DNA of 55,615 nt, from assembly GCA_008373165.1 (NCBI GenBank), contig RQOU01000122.1, forward strand, positions 1 through 55,615, written 5' to 3'. Source of the stretch: SAR202 cluster bacterium (GTDB lineage: Bacteria; Chloroflexota; Dehalococcoidia; Lucifugimonadales; Lucifugimonadaceae). Every line of letters starts with the position of its first letter. Positions within the stretch are counted from its first letter, which is position 1. Under the pieces are notes generated by a model that did not search any database, was not told where the DNA came from, and was given only the letters and a program-made list of their open reading frames with translations. Positions 1 through 8,366 of the stretch are shown here, in pieces. Both the position numbers and the translations under genes were made by a program.

Positions 1-66
1 CAAAACGCGAAAATATCGCGAAGGTACAAAGCAAAACAGGCACAATAATATGGCTGATAAACAACT

Positions 67-867
67 TTAAATCGACGAAAGTATTTTATGTGCCTTAACA
101 GGCCAATCAACTGTCGTGCCAGCAGCCCCTGATTTATACGCACGTTTCAAGGCTTGCATAGAGTTACCTATACCCCAAGTTCTAACAGACAGCCCGGATT
201 CGTTAGCGATGTCTATTTGGTGTTTGGTTACGTTCATTGCATTTGGATAAATACCTGAAAGCCCTAGATCCACTGCAACTCTTAGTGAACTCTTGTCAAT
301 TTTCTGAAGCAACCAACCGTGTGCAATTTCAGGCATTAGTGCAATGGAACTTTTAAGCTGTTCGACATGAAACGATGAGATAGTGATCCCGGGCGATAGG
401 TAATTACCTGTGTGTTGACCAATAAAGCCCCAATTTCTCAAAGATTCCATGACTTTGACAGGCAACTCAGGCTGGGTAGATTTTAATTCAAGATGAGCAT
501 GGATTTGTTTTTGATAACGCTCTAAAAATTCATCTAAGGTGGGCACGAAAGCGTCAGGATATGCAAGTGGACCTGTGGACCCAGCACCATCATCTGGTCC
601 CTCGAACCAAAGACCAGCATTCAGTGATTTAATTTTGGCTATGCTCGTCTCGGCAACAAGGCCTTGAATACCAGTGGTTCGATCCAAGAATTCATCATGA
701 ATTAAAATACAACGTCCATCACTGGACAATTGGATATCTGTCTCAATATTGTCAAACCCCATTTCCAGTGCAAGGTCAAATGCTTCAAAGGTATTCTCAG
801 GAGCATCGTATGCTCCTCCCCTATGAGCAATTAGGGTGAATTGTTTTTCGCTCTTTTTTATTGGCAC
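67..867 (-). CDS. Glycerophosphodiester phosphodiesterase (GDPD family)
   Basis: The 266-residue protein has the GDPD signature near its N-terminus: IAHRGGAYDAPENT (residues ~13-26), followed by IETDIQLSSDG and ILIHDEFLDRTT. These supply the His, Glu and Asp residues that bind metal and catalyse hydrolysis of glycerophosphodiesters to sn-glycerol 3-phosphate and an alcohol. TIM-barrel strands ending in HLELKST and a C-terminal VRTWGIGN / GTTVDWP stretch match the family, and the length is typical of cytoplasmic UgpQ-like enzymes. No signal peptide is visible. The gene is transcribed away from ffh, and the 169-bp gap between them must hold both promoters. The exact substrate cannot be told from sequence. 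Confidence 0.9.
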   Translation of the reverse strand: MPIKKSEKQFTLIAHRGGAYDAPENTFEAFDLALEMGFDNIETDIQLSSDGRCILIHDEFLDRTTGIQGLVAETSIAKIKSLNAGLWFEGPDDGAGSTGPLAYPDAFVPTLDEFLERYQKQIHAHLELKSTQPELPVKVMESLRNWGFIGQHTGNYLSPGITISSFHVEQLKSSIALMPEIAHGWLLQKIDKSSLRVAVDLGLSGIYPNAMNVTKHQIDIANESGLSVRTWGIGNSMQALKRAYKSGAAGTTVDWPVKAHKILSSI

Positions 868-1036
868 AAAATTAACCCTACTTCATCATTCAATATCCAC
901 CATTAATTGTTCTAAGTGTAAATTACAGGTTGTACAAATCTTGATTCAATTTTTCAAAGTAAAAAAATATTAATTATTCTTCAATTAGAAAGTTCATACT
1001 TATAAAGTTGCTACCCAATACATGTAAACTCTAATC

Positions 1037-2374
1037 ATGTTTGAATCACTTTCCGACAAGCTTAATGGAGTCTTTGGCAAACTAACAAATAGCGGCAAAC
1101 TATCGGAAAAAAATATAGATGATGCCCTACGTGAAGTACGACTATCTTTGCTCGAAGCCGACGTAGATTTCAAAGTCACACGCCAATTTGTAAAAAACGT
1201 TAAACAAAGAGCAAGTGGCGATAAAGTCTATAACTCTTTAACTCCCGGACAAACAGTAATTAGAATTGTCCGAGAAGAGTTGATAAACATCCTCGGTGGA
1301 GAAACCGTTGAATTAGAAAGAGCTAACCAGCCACCAAGTGTAATTATGCTGGCGGGCTTACAGGGATCCGGCAAGACTACATCCGCCGCCAAATTAGCTC
1401 TCCATCTGCGTAAACAAAAACACTCGGTAATGATGGCCGCATGTGACCTGCAGCGACCAGCGGCTATCGAACAACTTAAACAATTAGGTCTACAGCTCGA
1501 TCTCGATGTTCACGCAGAACAATCACCTAACTCCACACCATTAACTGTTGCTAAAGCTGCAGTTAATAAAGCTGCCAAAGACCGCGTGCACTACCTAATC
1601 CTTGATACTGCTGGTCGACTCGCTGTAAATGATGAATTAATGAGCGAACTCGAAGAAATACGAAATGCTACATCACCAGTGGAAACACTTCTTGTTGTTG
1701 ACGCCATGACTGGGCAGGATGCGGTGAATTCGGGCAGTACATTCAATTCAAAGATAGGAATAACAGGAATAATTTTAACGAAGATGGATGGAGACGCCCG
1801 TGGGGGTGCTGCACTCTCAATGCGGTCAGTGACTGGCGTTCCGATCAAATACATAACTGTTGGAGAAAGACCGGATCAATTAGAGGTTTACCACCCTGAT
1901 CGAATTGCTTCGAGAATCCTCGGAATGGGTGATGTCGAATCTCTTATTGAAAAAGCTGAAACCCAATTCGATACGGAGCAAGCCGTTGCACTCGAAAATA
2001 AAATCCGCAAAAATCAATTTGACCTCGACGACATGCTCGAACAATTTAAAACGATCAAAAAAATGGGCTCTATCAGTGACATTCTAGGCATGATGCCTGG
2101 TGTTGGTGCCCTAAAAGGAAAAATAAACTCCAAAGATCTTGACGAAGGTCAGATATCACGAGTCGAAGCTATTATCCACTCGATGACACCAAGTGAAAGA
2201 CGGGAACCTACAATCATTAATGGTTCGAGGCGTAAACGAATCGCTGTAGGCTCTGGAACGTCCATCACACAAGTAAACCAACTACTATCCCAGTTTAAAC
2301 AAATGCAAAAGATGATGAAAAAATTATCCGGCCCTGGCGGTAAGCGAGCCCTAATGGGAATGATGAAGCGATAA
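1037..2374 (+). CDS. ffh: Signal recognition particle protein Ffh (SRP54)
   Basis: This is the GTPase that binds 4.5S RNA and signal sequences of nascent membrane proteins and delivers ribosomes to FtsY. Order of domains: N helical bundle (residues 1-~95), G domain with P-loop GLQGSGKTT (~105-113), DLQRPAAIEQL, LDTAGRL, TKMDGDARGG, and a C-terminal Met-rich M domain with GMMPGVGALKGK, SRRKRIAVGSG and QMQKMMKKL. At 445 residues it has normal length. Codons on this strand are A/C-rich, unlike the G/T-rich plus-strand genes after 5.8 kb. The SRP RNA gene was not found in the window. Single gene with its own upstream AT-rich region. Confidence 0.97.
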   Translation: MFESLSDKLNGVFGKLTNSGKLSEKNIDDALREVRLSLLEADVDFKVTRQFVKNVKQRASGDKVYNSLTPGQTVIRIVREELINILGGETVELERANQPPSVIMLAGLQGSGKTTSAAKLALHLRKQKHSVMMAACDLQRPAAIEQLKQLGLQLDLDVHAEQSPNSTPLTVAKAAVNKAAKDRVHYLILDTAGRLAVNDELMSELEEIRNATSPVETLLVVDAMTGQDAVNSGSTFNSKIGITGIILTKMDGDARGGAALSMRSVTGVPIKYITVGERPDQLEVYHPDRIASRILGMGDVESLIEKAETQFDTEQAVALENKIRKNQFDLDDMLEQFKTIKKMGSISDILGMMPGVGALKGKINSKDLDEGQISRVEAIIHSMTPSERREPTIINGSRRKRIAVGSGTSITQVNQLLSQFKQMQKMMKKLSGPGGKRALMGMMKR

Positions 2375-2504
2375 TAATTGCATCACAAAAGATTTATAAA
2401 TTCCTAAACACTAGATTTAAATAACAAAATGCCGGCAGCATGAAATCACTCTAATCATTCCATTACCGTTAACCCATGAATACATTACGGAGACAACCTG
2501 ACCA

Positions 2505-2798
2505 ATGACCATCGCACACTTGCGTACCTACACCATCAATAAAGGCCAACTTGATAGTTGGCTTGAACTTTTTCCAAAGCTAATTACGTTAATGGAAGAG
2601 GCAAATATTAAAGTTGAATGTTCATGGGTCAACGAAGAACGAACCCAGTTTATTTGGATTCGTTCATATGGAGATTCAGTAGAAAACATTGCCAAATATG
2701 AAGCACAGTTCTACGGTAGTGATTGGTGGTTAGCTAACGTTGACCACGTCCGAAGTCATATCGCCCACCGAGAAATCGTTCAAATTGAAACCACATAA
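2505..2798 (+). CDS. NIPSNAP-like small protein
   Basis: A 97-residue protein with the pattern of a single NIPSNAP / dimeric alpha-beta-barrel (ferredoxin-like) domain: an initial strand LRTYTINKG, a helix around LDSWLELFPKLITLME, then a strand pair IKVECSWVNEERTQFIWIRSY and a second helix ending at FYGSDWW. Conserved Trp and Tyr positions (FIWIRSYGD, GSDWWL) fit NIPSNAP rather than a heme-degrading monooxygenase. No biochemical role is established for such short bacterial members. It lies alone between ffh and the convergent fmt, 11 bp from the fmt stop codon. Family assignment is by pattern only. Confidence 0.6.
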   Translation: MTIAHLRTYTINKGQLDSWLELFPKLITLMEEANIKVECSWVNEERTQFIWIRSYGDSVENIAKYEAQFYGSDWWLANVDHVRSHIAHREIVQIETT

Positions 2799-2809
2799 GA
2801 TTTGCATGG

Positions 2810-3742
2810 TTAATCACCCAAAATCACTCCATTGATTTCAGGGTAACCACGCACAAAATCAGTTGCCATGGTCACCTGACGTCCTTCCAATTGCAGTTGA
2901 CTGATTTCAAGCAATCCATCACCAGTACCAACACTTAAATGTCCATCACTAAGCACAACTTCACCTGGATTTGCTGTAGGACCAGCAATCAATTGAGATT
3001 CAAGAATTTTGACGTTTTTTCCGTGCCATCGAGTGAAAGTACCTGGCCAAATGTCATAAGCGCGTACCATACGCTCGATATATGCAGCCGATTTCGTCCA
3101 ATCAATTTCACCATCTGACCGACGCAACAATTGAGTGATAGATGCTGCGGCATCGTCCTGAATAACAGGGGCGATGGTTCCCAACTGAAGTTTTGTGAGG
3201 GTGGCCAAGAGTAACGGTTCGGATTCTTTAAAAAGGCGTGTCTGCAATTCACTCCGCCGCTCACGTCCTGACAAATTAATCGGAAGAGACTGTGCGAGAA
3301 TCGGACCGGTGTCCATTCCTTCATCCAATAGCATCACTGAAACCCCCGTATGTGATTGTCCATCGAGAATCGCAGCCGCCACAGGGCTAGGACCACGATA
3401 TAAAGGCAGTAAAGAGGGGTGAACATTAATGACACCAAGCGATGGTATTCCAAGAACTTTTATTGGCAGGATACGGCCATATGCAACAACAACAAATACA
3501 TCTGCCGCAATATTTGACATACGCGTAAACTCAACTTCATCGTCACGAAGATTTACAGGGGTAAACGTATCCAAACCGCATTGCTCGGAAAAAATTTTTA
3601 CAGCCGTCGCCTGTTTTACACGACCCCTACCAACTCGACGATCAGGCTGAGTGTACACCGCTACAATGTCATGACCTGCAGTAATTAATGACCCCAATAA
3701 ATGAACAGCGTCATCAGGTGATCCAAAAAAAATAATTCTCAT
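2810..3742 (-). CDS. fmt: Methionyl-tRNA formyltransferase
   Basis: Transfers a formyl group from 10-formyl-THF to initiator Met-tRNA. The 310-residue protein begins MRIIFFGSPDDAV and carries the THF-transferase signature GVINVHPSLLPLYRGPSP (residues ~102-119) with the catalytic Asn-His pair, followed by LLDEGMDTGPIL with the catalytic Asp. The C-terminal OB-like domain (from ~205, SDGEIDW) is present with DIWPGTF. Length is standard. It is transcribed towards ffh and diverges from dnaA, with a 320-bp gap between. Its coding strand is strongly G-rich relative to C. Confidence 0.97.
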   Translation of the reverse strand: MRIIFFGSPDDAVHLLGSLITAGHDIVAVYTQPDRRVGRGRVKQATAVKIFSEQCGLDTFTPVNLRDDEVEFTRMSNIAADVFVVVAYGRILPIKVLGIPSLGVINVHPSLLPLYRGPSPVAAAILDGQSHTGVSVMLLDEGMDTGPILAQSLPINLSGRERRSELQTRLFKESEPLLLATLTKLQLGTIAPVIQDDAAASITQLLRRSDGEIDWTKSAAYIERMVRAYDIWPGTFTRWHGKNVKILESQLIAGPTANPGEVVLSDGHLSVGTGDGLLEISQLQLEGRQVTMATDFVRGYPEINGVILGD

Positions 3743-4062
3743 ATAACAACTTTACAAATGTCGCGACACAAGACGCTTGCCAAAATCCGCTGTGCGGTCC
3801 CGGCGCGCCAAAGCTCTTAAAAGGCAATTATGAAGGTTGTCCAAACTGAGTCGTGAACGTTGTCACAATATTGCTGGGAAATTAATGCCAAATCTGGGCA
3901 AAATAGACCGCCCAAGGGGTTGCAAGCCCCTCCCTGATGCATGGTACGGTTGCCCTTAGGTCAACACCACCTCAGGTAACGTCCAGTTACCGATTTCGTT
4001 GGTCTATGTTTTCCACATATTGGTCGATTTTTGATTATCCGGCAGGTCCGGTCTAGGGCTTC
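3743..4062. promoter_or_regulatory. fmt-dnaA divergent intergenic region with DnaA-box-like sites
   Basis: This 320-bp gap lies between the divergent fmt and dnaA genes. It contains TTTTCCACA at 4009-4017, one mismatch from the DnaA box TTATCCACA, and a weaker TTATCCGGC at 4034-4042, just upstream of the dnaA start. Autoregulation of dnaA by DnaA binding is common and would fit. A small GC stem-loop, GGGGTTGCAAGCCCC, lies at 3916-3930 but has no T-tract, so it is not a standard terminator. No RNA gene was recognised here. Confidence 0.4.
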
Positions 4063-5457
4063 TTGTGCCTAATTTATAGTGAGGGTTCGGAAACGATTAA
4101 CGCAAGAAAAATTTGGTTAGCTGCTCTAGGTCAACTCCAATTAGAAATACCTCGACCGAATTATGAAACGTGGTTAAAGCCAACTACTCCAAGTAGTCTA
4201 GAAAACGACACTCTCATAATTTCAACCCCAAGCCCTTTTGCTGCTGAAATGCTTGAAAAACGACTCTCCGGAACTATCCATCGTACTGTGTCACGCGTAG
4301 CTGGGCGTGATCTTACAGTCGAATTCACAGTACAAGGATCAACCAGTGCTGAAACCGTTAAACAACAGCAAAAACCTATTTCCGAACACGTAAAGTCGGA
4401 AATGATTGAACAAAACGGAACAATAGATTACGCACGATCCTATTCCTTAAAAAATTCATTCACGTTTGACACATTCATAGTCGGCCCATCCAATCGTCTT
4501 GCACAGGCAGCAGCCATCAAGATCACAGAAGCACCAGGAAAAATTTATAACCCCCTTTATATCTATTCGGAAGTTGGTCTTGGCAAAACACACCTTCTAC
4601 ACGCCATTGGACATGCCTTTAAACAACGTCAACTGAAAGTCATGTACGTAAGCAGTGAACGCTTCACAAATGAATACATCAACGCCATTCGAGAAGGGTC
4701 TGCCAATCATTTCCGAGAGAGATACCGTAATACAGACGTACTATTAGTAGACGACATTCAATTCATAACATCAAAGCCACAAACCCAAGAAGGTTTCTTC
4801 CATACCTTCAACGAACTACACATGGCCGGCAAACAAATCGTAATTAGTGGAGACGAGCCAGCAAGTAAAAGTATGCTCCAGGAAAGAATTCAATCTAGGT
4901 TAGCTGGAGGATTAGAAGTCGATCTTCAGGCACCAGATTACGAATCACGTTATGCAATTCTGCAAAGTAAAATGCCTGGCCTTAATCCAGATGTGCTTAA
5001 TGAAATTGCACAGCGCCCTCATCGAAATGTTCGTGAATTAGAGGGAGCACTTAACAGGGTTATTGCCTACTCCCAACTCGTTGATGAGCCTATAACCATG
5101 CAACTTGCCAATCAGGCTTTAAAAAGTTTATTGGCAGAAACACCAGCTGATGTCATATCAATAGATCAAGTATTGTCAGCCGTTTCAGAACACACAGGAA
5201 TTTCCATTGATCGAATTATTGGTAAACGGCGTGATCAAGCAACTGCAGAAGCTAGACGAATAGCAATGTATATGCTCCGAGAAGATGCCCATTTGACCTC
5301 GACACGAATAGGCCAAGCTATAGGTGGTAAAGATCACTCCACTGTTTTATACGCCCATAAGCGTTTTGAACAGCTGATGGAAATAGATAATTCAAAGCGT
5401 GATCATTTAGCTGCAATTAGAAATATATTGACTCGATCACGTCGAGTCCCTACTTAA
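4063..5457 (+). CDS. dnaA: Chromosomal replication initiator protein DnaA
   Basis: The AAA+ initiator that binds DnaA boxes and melts oriC. The 464-residue protein has domain I (IWLAALGQLQLEIPRPNYETWL), a short linker, then the AAA+ domain beginning SYSLKNSFTFDTFIVGPSNR with Walker A SEVGLGKTH (~169-177), Walker B VLLVDDIQF, and sensor/arginine-finger region QERIQSRLAGGLEVDL. Domain IV at the C-terminus carries the DNA-binding signature GQAIGGKDHSTVLYAHKR. The start is uncertain: TTG at 4063 is the only ATG/GTG/TTG codon in frame after an upstream stop at 4054, and no convincing Shine-Dalgarno sequence precedes it. It is followed by the candidate origin. Confidence 0.95.
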   Translation: MCLIYSEGSETINARKIWLAALGQLQLEIPRPNYETWLKPTTPSSLENDTLIISTPSPFAAEMLEKRLSGTIHRTVSRVAGRDLTVEFTVQGSTSAETVKQQQKPISEHVKSEMIEQNGTIDYARSYSLKNSFTFDTFIVGPSNRLAQAAAIKITEAPGKIYNPLYIYSEVGLGKTHLLHAIGHAFKQRQLKVMYVSSERFTNEYINAIREGSANHFRERYRNTDVLLVDDIQFITSKPQTQEGFFHTFNELHMAGKQIVISGDEPASKSMLQERIQSRLAGGLEVDLQAPDYESRYAILQSKMPGLNPDVLNEIAQRPHRNVRELEGALNRVIAYSQLVDEPITMQLANQALKSLLAETPADVISIDQVLSAVSEHTGISIDRIIGKRRDQATAEARRIAMYMLREDAHLTSTRIGQAIGGKDHSTVLYAHKRFEQLMEIDNSKRDHLAAIRNILTRSRRVPT

Positions 5458-5832
5458 GTACATTATTTTTTCTGAAGCAAAACACCATCTAGATTTTTGA
5501 ACTATGATCGCTGTGTTACTACACGATTAACAGCAAACTGAATCTATGACTTTTAACTCATTAAATTAACTGTTAATAACCATGTTAGTTCTTATAAATA
5601 ACTATTCATTATTTCTGAACAACTTTATAAATCCAAAAGTGTTTGATCAGCAGCATTGAAAGTTTTACACAAAAAAAAGACCTTTTTATTACATATCCAC
5701 TTAATTCCCTAATTTTCCTCATCTAATTCACAAATAATTTTGTAGTTACAGTATGAAAGATATACACATTTCAACATTCCTTATTGTTATTACAATTAAA
5801 TAACAGAAGATTAAAACGATTTTATTTTTCAC
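5458..5832. other. Candidate replication origin (oriC) between dnaA and obgE
   Basis: This 375-bp gene-free, very AT-rich gap lies directly downstream of dnaA. Four sites match the relaxed DnaA box TTATNCACA at 8 of 9 positions, all in the same orientation: TTTTACACA 5663-5671, TAATTCACA 5724-5732, ATATACACA 5760-5768 and TTTTTCACA 5825-5833. A perfect palindrome ATTAAC-T-GTTAAT sits at 5565-5577, and ATTAACAG at 5526-5533 is the inverted partner of its right half. Plus-strand genes upstream (ffh, dnaA) are A/C-rich while those downstream (obgE, nadD, pyrE) are G/T-rich, as expected where leading and lagging strands swap. Skew was judged by eye on sample lines. In an AT-rich sequence some of the boxes could arise by chance. 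Confidence 0.5.
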
Positions 5833-7119
5833 ATGATTGATTCAACAGTAATAGAAGTACGCTCGGGTAATGGAGGTCATGGAATGGTCTCTTTTATAAG
5901 AGAGGCTCTTTTACCTCGTGGTGGACCAGGTGGTGGTGATGGAGGACATGGTGGCAACATTGTGCTAGTTGCTGATTCTTCAATTAACACACTTACAAAA
6001 TTTCATTGGCAACCACATTTCATTGCAAGAAATGGTTCAAATGGTCAAGGGCATAATAAAAATGGAGCTAATGGTGAAACTGTTGAAGTTTCTGTACCAG
6101 TAGGTACAGAAGTTTGGGTTTGGGAAGACAGTAAAGATAAGGAGTTAATAGGTGAACTTATTCATGAGGGGGATCAAATAATTGTTGCTCAAGGAGGAAG
6201 AGGGGGCTGGGGAAATGCTCATTTTGTAAGTGCTACTCATCAAGAACCTCTCCTGGCTGAAGCTGGAGCGGATGGTGAAGTTCGTCGCATACGCCTGAAT
6301 CTTAAACTTTTGGCAGATATAGGTCTTATCGGTATGCCTAATGCTGGAAAATCCAGCATATTAACTGCAATTAGTGCCGCTCGACCGAAAATTGCTGATT
6401 ATCCATTTACCACGATTGAACCTGTTTTAGGAGTTGTAAATTACAGGCATAAAAGTTTCGTGGCTGTAGATATTCCAGGATTAATAAAAGGAGCCCATCA
6501 AGGTGTAGGTTTAGGGGATGAATTTTTAAAACATATACAAAGAACTCGTGTTCTTGTACATGTTGTAGATGGTAGTGAAAATAACATTGTTGAACGAATA
6601 ATAAGTATTAATGATGAAATATCACGTTTTGATGCCGAACTTTCTAAAAAGCCTCAAATACTTGTTATTAATAAATTTGATCTGGACGAAGTTTCAGTCT
6701 TGGCAAGCGAAATTACAGAATCAGTTGAATCTGTTAAAGGCTTACATTCAAAAATCATATTTGTTTCAGCTGCAACATATGCAGGTATAGACGAACTTAA
6801 ACATGCTATGTCTGATTATTTAGAGCAAAAACATCAAGAAAAACCAGCGTTTGCAGTTTTAAATAACGACGCTGTCATAATAAAACCTAAGGTAAAAAAA
6901 CCTGAAAAAATAATTGTGCGTAATCAAAATGGTTCATGGCGTATAGTTCATCAAAAAGCTGTTCGTTTGGCTCGAGGTAGTAATCTTGAAACCTGGGAAG
7001 CTCGGATTCAATTTCAACACCGATTAGAACAGTTAAAAGTAACCAAAGCACTGCGTGATGCCGGTATTGAAATCGGTGACACGGTTATGGTCGGAGATTG
7101 GGAATTTAACTGGGATTAA
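5833..7119 (+). CDS. obgE: GTPase ObgE/CgtA
   Basis: Essential ribosome-associated GTPase of 50S assembly and stress response. The N-terminal glycine-rich Obg fold is clear (RGGPGGGDGGHGGNIVLV, residues ~32-49; GGRGGWGNAHF at ~120). The G domain has P-loop GMPNAGKSS (~168), switch DYPFTTIEPVLGVV, DIPGLIKGAHQGVGLGDEF and NKFD. A C-terminal OCT domain of about 75 residues ends the protein (RLEQLKVTKALRDAGIEIGDTV). Length 428 is normal. It heads an obgE-nadD-pyrE series on the plus strand; nadD starts one base after the obgE stop codon. The ATG at 5833 overlaps the end of a DnaA-box-like site. Confidence 0.97.
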   Translation: MIDSTVIEVRSGNGGHGMVSFIREALLPRGGPGGGDGGHGGNIVLVADSSINTLTKFHWQPHFIARNGSNGQGHNKNGANGETVEVSVPVGTEVWVWEDSKDKELIGELIHEGDQIIVAQGGRGGWGNAHFVSATHQEPLLAEAGADGEVRRIRLNLKLLADIGLIGMPNAGKSSILTAISAARPKIADYPFTTIEPVLGVVNYRHKSFVAVDIPGLIKGAHQGVGLGDEFLKHIQRTRVLVHVVDGSENNIVERIISINDEISRFDAELSKKPQILVINKFDLDEVSVLASEITESVESVKGLHSKIIFVSAATYAGIDELKHAMSDYLEQKHQEKPAFAVLNNDAVIIKPKVKKPEKIIVRNQNGSWRIVHQKAVRLARGSNLETWEARIQFQHRLEQLKVTKALRDAGIEIGDTVMVGDWEFNWD

Positions 7120-7120
7120 T

Positions 7121-7738
7121 ATGACTCCACCAACCGAAAGTGAAAAAATCGGAGTTTTTGGTGGTACATTCGATCCTATTCATAATGGTCACTTAGCAAT
7201 AGCAGAATTTGTGCGCCTTAAATTGAGTTTGGACAAAGTTATCTTTGTTGTAGCTAGTGATCAATGGTTAAGAAAACACCCTCCAGAAGCATTATCTGCT
7301 GATCGATTTAAGATGGTTGAATTAGCGATAAAAAGCAGGCCGTATTTTTTGGCTTCCGATGTGGATATTGTTCGCCAAGGGCATACTTATACTATCGACA
7401 CACTGAGAGATTTACGTGTGCAATTAGGTGATTCAGTTGCTCTGAAACTGATCATAGGTGCAGATGCAGCCAATTTATTTCATAAATGGAAATATGCTGA
7501 AAAAATTCACTCCTATGCGACAGTTGTAGTTGTCGGCCGTCCTACCATGAAAATTAAAACACCTTTACTTGGTGGTGATTTAAATACTGATATAGAAGTG
7601 AAGTACCTTGAGGGACCCATGGTGGATGTATCGGCAACTATGATCCGTAATCTTAATAAGTCCGAAAAACAAATTGAAGAATTTACGCCTGAAGCCGTTA
7701 GCGATTACATCAAATCAAAACAGCTTTATCGTAAATAG
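7121..7738 (+). CDS. nadD: Nicotinate-nucleotide adenylyltransferase NadD
   Basis: Adenylates nicotinate mononucleotide to deamido-NAD in NAD synthesis. The 205-residue protein begins MTPPTESEKIG and has the nucleotidyltransferase motif VFGGTFDPIHNGH near residue 14 and the C-terminal SATMIRN (equivalent to the ISxTxxR motif). The ATG at 7121 was chosen over an in-frame start 66 bases upstream because it begins just after the obgE stop and gives a normal N-terminus; the longer form would overlap obgE. Probably translationally coupled to obgE. Confidence 0.95.
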   Translation: MTPPTESEKIGVFGGTFDPIHNGHLAIAEFVRLKLSLDKVIFVVASDQWLRKHPPEALSADRFKMVELAIKSRPYFLASDVDIVRQGHTYTIDTLRDLRVQLGDSVALKLIIGADAANLFHKWKYAEKIHSYATVVVVGRPTMKIKTPLLGGDLNTDIEVKYLEGPMVDVSATMIRNLNKSEKQIEEFTPEAVSDYIKSKQLYRK

Positions 7739-7746
7739 GAGTAGGC

Positions 7747-8325
7747 ATGAGTCAAAGACCCGATCTCAATAAGATTGCTACACGCTTATATGAAAGAGCG
7801 CTTGAACTGGATTCACTGAAATTTGGAGAATTCGTTCTGTCTTCAGGGCAGAAAAGTTCTTATTATTTTGACGGACGTATGCTTTCTACAGATCCTGAAG
7901 GTGCAGATTTGATATCCAGGGCTTTTAGCTTTGTAATAGATGAATCTCATGTTGATGCATTCGGTGGTCCCAGTGTTGCAGCTGTACCAATTGTTGGTTC
8001 GCTAGCTCTTCGTTTTCATTTAGAACGAAAAACTACTACTGGTTTTTTTGTACGGCCTGAAGCAAAAGAACATGGTGTTGGTAAACAGATTGAAGGCAAT
8101 TTGAAACCAGGGATGAGGGTAGCGGTATTTGATGATACTGTTTCTACCGGTGGTAGCCTGTTCAAGGCGATTGATGCTGTACAAGATTTTGGTTGTACTG
8201 TAGTAACTGTGATGGCTGTTTTAGATCGACATCAGGGCGGTGGGGATGAGTTGGAGCGTCGAGGGATACCGTTTTTCAAGCTTTGGGAATCGACGTCTCA
8301 AGGGAAAATCACTGTAGTAGTGTGA
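7747..8325 (+). CDS. pyrE: Orotate phosphoribosyltransferase
   Basis: Converts orotate and PRPP to OMP in pyrimidine synthesis. The 192-residue protein has the N-terminal LKFGEFVLSSGQKSSYYFDG region, FFVRPEAKEHGVGKQIEG (the flexible loop with catalytic Lys) and the PRPP-binding motif VAVFDDTVSTGGSL at ~125-138. A Shine-Dalgarno-like TAGGAG sits just upstream of the ATG, 8 bases after nadD, so it is likely the last gene of the obgE-nadD-pyrE operon. It converges on gyrB with a 41-bp gap. Confidence 0.94.
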   Translation: MSQRPDLNKIATRLYERALELDSLKFGEFVLSSGQKSSYYFDGRMLSTDPEGADLISRAFSFVIDESHVDAFGGPSVAAVPIVGSLALRFHLERKTTTGFFVRPEAKEHGVGKQIEGNLKPGMRVAVFDDTVSTGGSLFKAIDAVQDFGCTVVTVMAVLDRHQGGGDELERRGIPFFKLWESTSQGKITVVV

Positions 8326-8366
8326 ATCTTTGACCTGTATTTCGATTGTTAATTGTAGTTTGTTAG

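Noticed and set aside
4041-4056. CAGGTCCGG resembling part of the SRP RNA conserved loop
   Set aside because: The rest of the conserved SRP RNA sequence (GGAAGGAAGCAGC) is missing, and the site sits just before dnaA.
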